The notes under the pieces are model-generated. The model had not been told where the DNA came from. It worked only from the letters and a program-made list of their open reading frames with translations, and did not search any database. This document shows, in pieces, positions 6,673-9,331 of a stretch of 9,331 nucleotides of DNA (the stretch's first letter is position 1; each line of letters opens with the position of its first letter). Both the position numbers and the translations under genes were made by a program. The DNA comes from Candidatus Sulfopaludibacter sp. SbA3 (lineage in GTDB: Bacteria; Acidobacteriota; Terriglobia; 20CM-2-55-15), in NCBI GenBank assembly GCA_945861845.1, contig CAMAWS010000092.1, forward strand, positions 1 through 9,331, read 5' to 3'.

Positions 6673-7218
6673 ATCAGTCAACTAGAGGCTCCCTTCATTT
6701 CCATCGCCCGGATCACCAGGACCCAGGGTCTTAAGGGCGCCGTAAGAATAGAAGTAACGCTCGAAGAGGATGAAGTATTTGCACCTGGGCGCAGGGTGGT
6801 TGTGGCGGCCAAGGCCGGCGAAAGACATACTGAAATCGAATTTTTCCGCAGACAGCACGGACGATTCATTATCAAGCTTCGCGGACTGGACGACATTACT
6901 GAGGCCGAAAAGTGGATCGGCGCCGAGATCAAGATTCCGGCCAATGAACTTTTGCCGCCAAAGGAAGGCTGGTTTTACAAGTTTCAGTTGAAGGGATGCC
7001 GCGTCTTCAGCGACAGCGGCGAGTATCTTGGTGATGCTGCCGACATGATCGATTCGGCCGGCGCCCAGATTTTAAAAGTCGTCCATGGTGACAACGGCGG
7101 CCAGGGCGATGTAGAACTGCTGATCCCATTCGCCGAGCCGTACATAAAGAAGATCGACCTGGATCAGCAGCGAATCGAAGTGTCGTTGCCACAGGATTTA
7201 CGGGAACTGAACAAGTGA
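6673..7218 (+). CDS. rimM: 16S rRNA processing protein RimM, non-canonical start (AUC or AUU)
   Basis: A ribosome maturation factor that assists 30S head assembly by contacting S19. The N-terminal RimM barrel is clear from IARITRTQGLKGAVRIEV onward. The linker GWFYKFQLKGCRVF and the C-terminal PRC-like barrel (GEYLGDAADM, ELLIPFAEPYIKKIDL, RIEVSLPQDLREL) complete a normal protein of about 181 residues. The oddity is the start: between the khpA stop (6664) and the GTG at 6796, which is already about 40 conserved residues in, the frame has no ATG, GTG, TTG or CTG. Candidates are ATC at 6673, with GGAG 9 nt upstream, which keeps the whole first beta strand (PFISIARI), and ATT at 6697, with GAGG 8 nt upstream, which removes PFI. 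I list the former because homology reaches upstream of the ATT. Readthrough of khpA or a sequence error are alternatives. The stop overlaps trmD by 4 nt. Confidence 0.85.
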   Translation: MSQLEAPFISIARITRTQGLKGAVRIEVTLEEDEVFAPGRRVVVAAKAGERHTEIEFFRRQHGRFIIKLRGLDDITEAEKWIGAEIKIPANELLPPKEGWFYKFQLKGCRVFSDSGEYLGDAADMIDSAGAQILKVVHGDNGGQGDVELLIPFAEPYIKKIDLDQQRIEVSLPQDLRELNK

Positions 7219-7904
7219 CGTTTGACGTCATTACCATTTTCCCGGAATTCTTCAGGGGCCCTTTCGATTTTGGCATCATCAGGCGAGGCCGCGAGAAGGG
7301 TCTCATCGAAACACGGGTCCGGGATCTCAGGGAATTCACTTCGGATCGGCATCGTACCGTCGATGATCGGCCGTTCGGCGGTGGCGAAGGAATGGTTTTC
7401 AAGCCCGAACCGATTTTTGAGGCCGTAGAAGCCGTTCGGGTGAGTGACCGGGCAGAAGTAATAGTGCTCAGCGCAGCCGGCCGCAAGTTTAGCCAGGCCG
7501 ACGCGCTAAGGTTTTCCAGCGCCCCCCAGGTTATTCTGATTTGCGGGCGCTACGAAGGAATCGACGAGCGCGTTGCCGAACATCTGGCAACCGCTGAGAT
7601 CTCGATCGGAGATTTCATTCTGTCGGGCGGCGAGATTGCAGCTGCGGTCGTAATTGACGCTGTTACGCGCTATGTGCCAGGCGTTGTTGGCAAGGAAGAG
7701 TCGATTTTGCGGGATTCGTTTTCGGACCCGGCAGAACCGCACCAGCGAGTGGAACATCCGCACTATACAAGGCCAGCAAGTTTCCGCGGCTGGAAGGTGC
7801 CCGATGTTTTGATCTCGGGCGATCACGATGCCATTCGAAAGTGGCGCGACGAGGCCGCTATCGTAAAGACGAAGAAAAACAGGCCGGATTTATTGACGAG
7901 GTAG
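7215..7904 (+). CDS. trmD: tRNA (guanine-37 N1)-methyltransferase TrmD
   Basis: A SPOUT-class enzyme that methylates G37 next to the anticodon using S-adenosylmethionine, preventing +1 frameshifts. The trefoil-knot cofactor site is visible as [12 protein letters not shown] (109-120), [11 protein letters not shown] (130-140) and [14 protein letters not shown] (150-163). The N-terminal [13 protein letters not shown] (48-60) is a hallmark. The catalytic acid before HYTRP, Asp in E. coli, appears as Glu in VEHPHYTRP (179-187), a change I recall in other bacterial TrmDs. The start is GTG overlapping the rimM stop (GTGA), giving [13 protein letters not shown], which is typical. At 229 residues it is near the short end for the family: the C-terminal tail after NRPDLL is absent. 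Confidence 0.97.
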   Translation: MTFDVITIFPEFFRGPFDFGIIRRGREKGLIETRVRDLREFTSDRHRTVDDRPFGGGEGMVFKPEPIFEAVEAVRVSDRAEVIVLSAAGRKFSQADALRFSSAPQVILICGRYEGIDERVAEHLATAEISIGDFILSGGEIAAAVVIDAVTRYVPGVVGKEESILRDSFSDPAEPHQRVEHPHYTRPASFRGWKVPDVLISGDHDAIRKWRDEAAIVKTKKNRPDLLTR

Positions 7905-7906
7905 TT

Positions 7907-8257
7907 ATGAATACATTGGACAGGGTGGAAAAAGAGCAGCTTCGATCCGATCTTCCGAATTTCAGGCCGGGCGACACTATCAAAGTGCACGTAAAGATCA
8001 AGGAAGGCGATAAAGAGCGCATTCAGGTATTCGAAGGTGTCTGTATTGCGCAAAAACATGGTGGCGTGCGCGCCACCTTCACGGTCCGGAAAATGTCCTT
8101 TGGACACGGAGTGGAACGCATTTTCCCTCTCCATTCCCGCATAATCGACAAAATCGAGATCGTGCGCTCAGGACGCGTCCGGCGCGCCAAGCTGTATTAC
8201 ATACGCGAACTCCGCGGAAAAGCCGCGCGTATCAAAGAGGCAAAGGTCGCGAAGTAG
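7907..8257 (+). CDS. rplS: 50S ribosomal protein L19
   Basis: A 116-residue large-subunit protein at the interface with the 30S. Family signatures are present: [53 protein letters not shown] and [17 protein letters not shown]. The start ATG lies 2 nt after the trmD stop, with GAGG at 7898-7901. An in-frame ATG at 7841 inside trmD would add 22 residues not found in L19 and is rejected. It is the last gene of the ribosome cluster. A large palindrome follows within a few bases of the stop. Confidence 0.98.
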   Translation: MNTLDRVEKEQLRSDLPNFRPGDTIKVHVKIKEGDKERIQVFEGVCIAQKHGGVRATFTVRKMSFGHGVERIFPLHSRIIDKIEIVRSGRVRRAKLYYIRELRGKAARIKEAKVAK

Positions 8258-8261
8258 ACAT

Positions 8262-8351
8262 TTCGGCATTCGAACTTTCGGATTTCGGATTCAGGCGCAC
8301 TTCACTGAGCTCGCCAGACCGAGATCCGATAGCCGAAAGTCGAAATCCGAA
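8262..8351. repeat. Large imperfect palindrome built on TTTCGGA units, possible terminator or intergenic repeat
   Basis: Arms 8274-8290 and 8324-8340 are complementary at 15 of 17 positions. The pairing continues outward between 8262-8272 and 8341-8351 (9 more pairs with a bulge and two mismatches) and inward through GGCG (8294-8297) with CGCC (8312-8315). The left arm contains the tandem heptamer TTTCGGA twice (8276-8289), with a related TTTCGGC at 8261-8267. The long hairpin could end or stabilise the rplS mRNA, although no T-run follows. The modular, near-symmetric build also resembles dispersed palindromic intergenic repeats. It fills almost the whole 99-nt gap and ends 5 nt before the next ATG. 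Confidence 0.6.
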
Positions 8352-8356
8352 TCTTC

Positions 8357-8614
8357 ATGGGTCGCCTTCTTGCCATAGCTTTCATTCTCTTCTGTTTTGA
8401 AATTGGGATATTTCTCGTGTTTGTGCCCTGGTCGGCACTATGGGAAAACAATTTCCTGCTGGATTATTCGCCTCTACTCCACCAGATTCTCCTGAATAAC
8501 TTCGTGAGGGGAGCTGTTTCGGGTCTAGGCGTGATCGACATCCTCATCGGACTCGCCGAACTGGCAGTCTTCTGGAAGTCGCTTCGCATGGTCGATCACA
8601 GCTCAGCGGAATAA
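8357..8614 (+). CDS. Small two-helix membrane protein, function unknown
   Basis: An 85-residue protein I cannot name. It has two predicted membrane helices, about residues 3-26 (LLAIAFILFCFEIGIFLVFV) and 52-73 (a glycine-containing stretch ending in ELAVFW). Between them is a loop with the motif PWSALWENNF and a later NNFVRGAVSGLG. The aromatic- and Asn-rich loop between the helices looks like a specific fold, not random hydrophobic sequence. The start ATG comes 5 nt after the palindrome and has no ribosome site, so initiation is unclear; no better in-frame start is evident. Its TAA overlaps the thiE ATG by one base (TAATG), which indicates translational coupling. A link with thiamine synthesis or uptake is possible but unproven. 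I have an impression of similar proteins in acidobacteria. Confidence 0.75.
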   Translation: MGRLLAIAFILFCFEIGIFLVFVPWSALWENNFLLDYSPLLHQILLNNFVRGAVSGLGVIDILIGLAELAVFWKSLRMVDHSSAE

Positions 8615-9150
8615 TGATCCGCTACTACGTCACCGATCGCAGGCAGGGCGATATCATCGCTTTTGCAAAACGGGCTATCGATGACGGTGTCGACATGATT
8701 CAGGTCCGCGAAAAGGACCTTCCAGCCAAACAGCTCCTTGAGATCGTTTCTCGGATCCGGGACCTCGCCAGCGGGAGCAACACCAAAGTCCTTGTCAATG
8801 ACCGAGTTGATATTGCCGTAACGACAGGCGTCAGCGGAGTCCATCTCCCCTCGAACGGCTTGCCGGCTGAACGCGTGCGGCCGCTTGTACGGGTGCTGGG
8901 CGTTTCCACGCACTCCGTGGAGGAGGCGATTCGGGCAGAAAAGGCCGGTGCGGATTTCGTCGTCTTCGGACCGATTTTTCAAACGCCAGGGAAGACTCCG
9001 GCGGGGTTCGATACGCTTCGCGATGTGGTCGCGGGCGTAACGCTTCCGGTCCTTGCCATCGGTGGCGTGACAATGGCGAATGCCGCTCAGGTCCTCGATT
9101 GCGGCGCTGCAGGAATTGCCGGCATTCGACTATTTCAGATTTCAGTGTAG
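8614..9150 (+). CDS. thiE: Thiamine phosphate synthase (ThiE/TenI family)
   Basis: A TIM-barrel enzyme predicted to join HMP pyrophosphate with thiazole phosphate to give thiamine monophosphate in the cytoplasm. Visible landmarks are YYVTDR near the N-terminus, IQVREKD (29-35), VLVNDRVDIA (59-68), GVHLP (75-79), LGVSTHSVEEA (95-105), FVVFGPIFQTPGKTP (115-129) and the phosphate-binding PVLAIGGVTMANAAQVLDCGAAGIAGIRLF (split across 145-174). At 178 residues it is shorter than the usual 205-215, but the barrel looks complete, with a trimmed C-terminal helix. The FGPIFQTPGK loop departs from the common GLGPxFxTxTK, so a TenI-like thiazole tautomerase cannot be excluded. The start ATG overlaps the stop of the preceding membrane protein. 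No TPP riboswitch was seen upstream. Confidence 0.88.
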   Translation: MIRYYVTDRRQGDIIAFAKRAIDDGVDMIQVREKDLPAKQLLEIVSRIRDLASGSNTKVLVNDRVDIAVTTGVSGVHLPSNGLPAERVRPLVRVLGVSTHSVEEAIRAEKAGADFVVFGPIFQTPGKTPAGFDTLRDVVAGVTLPVLAIGGVTMANAAQVLDCGAAGIAGIRLFQISV

Positions 9151-9159
9151 ACTTTTCGC

Positions 9160-9331
9160 ATGTATTGGACGCCGATTCGAAAACGTGTTGTTTTCATATT
9201 CTTCCTTCTCGTTCTCCTCACTTCGGACTTCATTCGGCCACTGCCGGCGCAGTCCACCACAACGCTCAGGATCTACCTGGCGCGACATGGGGAGACGGAC
9301 TGGAATGCGGAGGGCCGGCTTCAGGGAGACA
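9160..9331 (+). CDS. Secreted histidine phosphatase (phosphoglycerate mutase-like), 3' partial
   Basis: The frame begins at ATG 9160, 9 nt after thiE, and runs off the window end; 57 residues are visible. The N-terminus is a signal peptide: basic n-region (TPIRKR, residues 4-9), hydrophobic core (VVFIFFLLVLLTS, 10-22) and a probable cleavage at PLPA/QS near residue 31. The mature part opens with RIYLARHGETDWN, the RHGE catalytic motif whose histidine becomes phosphorylated, followed by EGRLQGD, which matches the family. It is therefore probably an exported phosphatase of the histidine phosphatase superfamily. The substrate cannot be judged from this fragment. No clear ribosome site was found; a TAGACT box over the thiE stop is too weak to call a promoter. 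Confidence 0.85.
   Translation, partial: MYWTPIRKRVVFIFFLLVLLTSDFIRPLPAQSTTTLRIYLARHGETDWNAEGRLQGD

Noticed and set aside
6796..7218. GTG at 6796 as the rimM start
   Set aside because: It would delete about 40 conserved N-terminal residues, including the IARITRTQGLKG segment.
7841..7906. ATG at 7841 as the rplS start
   Set aside because: It lies within trmD and adds a tail absent from L19; the ATG at 7907 has GAGG upstream and gives the standard N-terminus.
8258..8356. TPP riboswitch upstream of thiE
   Set aside because: The CUGAGA and ACCUGAUCUGG conserved elements are missing; the region is a palindrome instead.

Overview
The window is a conserved bacterial housekeeping locus read entirely on the plus strand. 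It is dense in translation, ribosome-maturation and protein-targeting genes, and no mobile element, CRISPR array or phage gene was seen. The gene order is pheS-pheT-zapB-zapA-6S RNA-ymdB-ffh-rpsP-khpA-rimM-trmD-rplS, then a small membrane protein, thiE, and the start of a secreted histidine phosphatase. The order, the short PheT without its OB-fold domain, the moderate-to-high GC and the style of the small membrane protein suggest an acidobacterium (Acidobacteriota) or a close relative. That assignment is inference from memory of family features, not from a search.

Region 1 (1-3581): pheS, cut at its 5' end by the window, and pheT encode the two subunits of phenylalanyl-tRNA synthetase. The zapB-like coiled-coil gene follows pheT after 3 nt, and zapA overlaps zapB by 8 nt, so these read as one transcriptional unit. 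Region 2 (3582-3867) is the longest gene-free stretch. It holds a good sigma70-type promoter and a probable 6S RNA, the regulator of RNA polymerase. Region 3 (3868-6013) holds ymdB (metallophosphoesterase) and ffh (SRP GTPase).

Region 4 (6014-8257) is the classic rpsP-khpA-rimM-trmD-rplS ribosome operon, headed by a perfect TATAAT box and a strong Shine-Dalgarno before a TTG-started rpsP. Its most unusual feature is rimM: no ATG, GTG, TTG or CTG lies between the khpA stop codon and the conserved RimM N-terminus. It must therefore start at a rare AUC or AUU codon, arise by readthrough of khpA (same frame, one TAA), or carry an assembly error.

Region 5 (8258-9331) begins with a large imperfect palindrome built on TTTCGGA units. 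Next come a two-helix membrane protein of unknown function that touches thiE (TAATG overlap), then thiE itself, then a signal-peptide-bearing histidine phosphatase that runs off the window end.

I found no convincing new multi-gene system. The observations most worth following are the rimM start, the OB-less PheT, the 6S RNA with its longer flanking pairing, the palindrome after rplS, and the membrane protein coupled to thiE.
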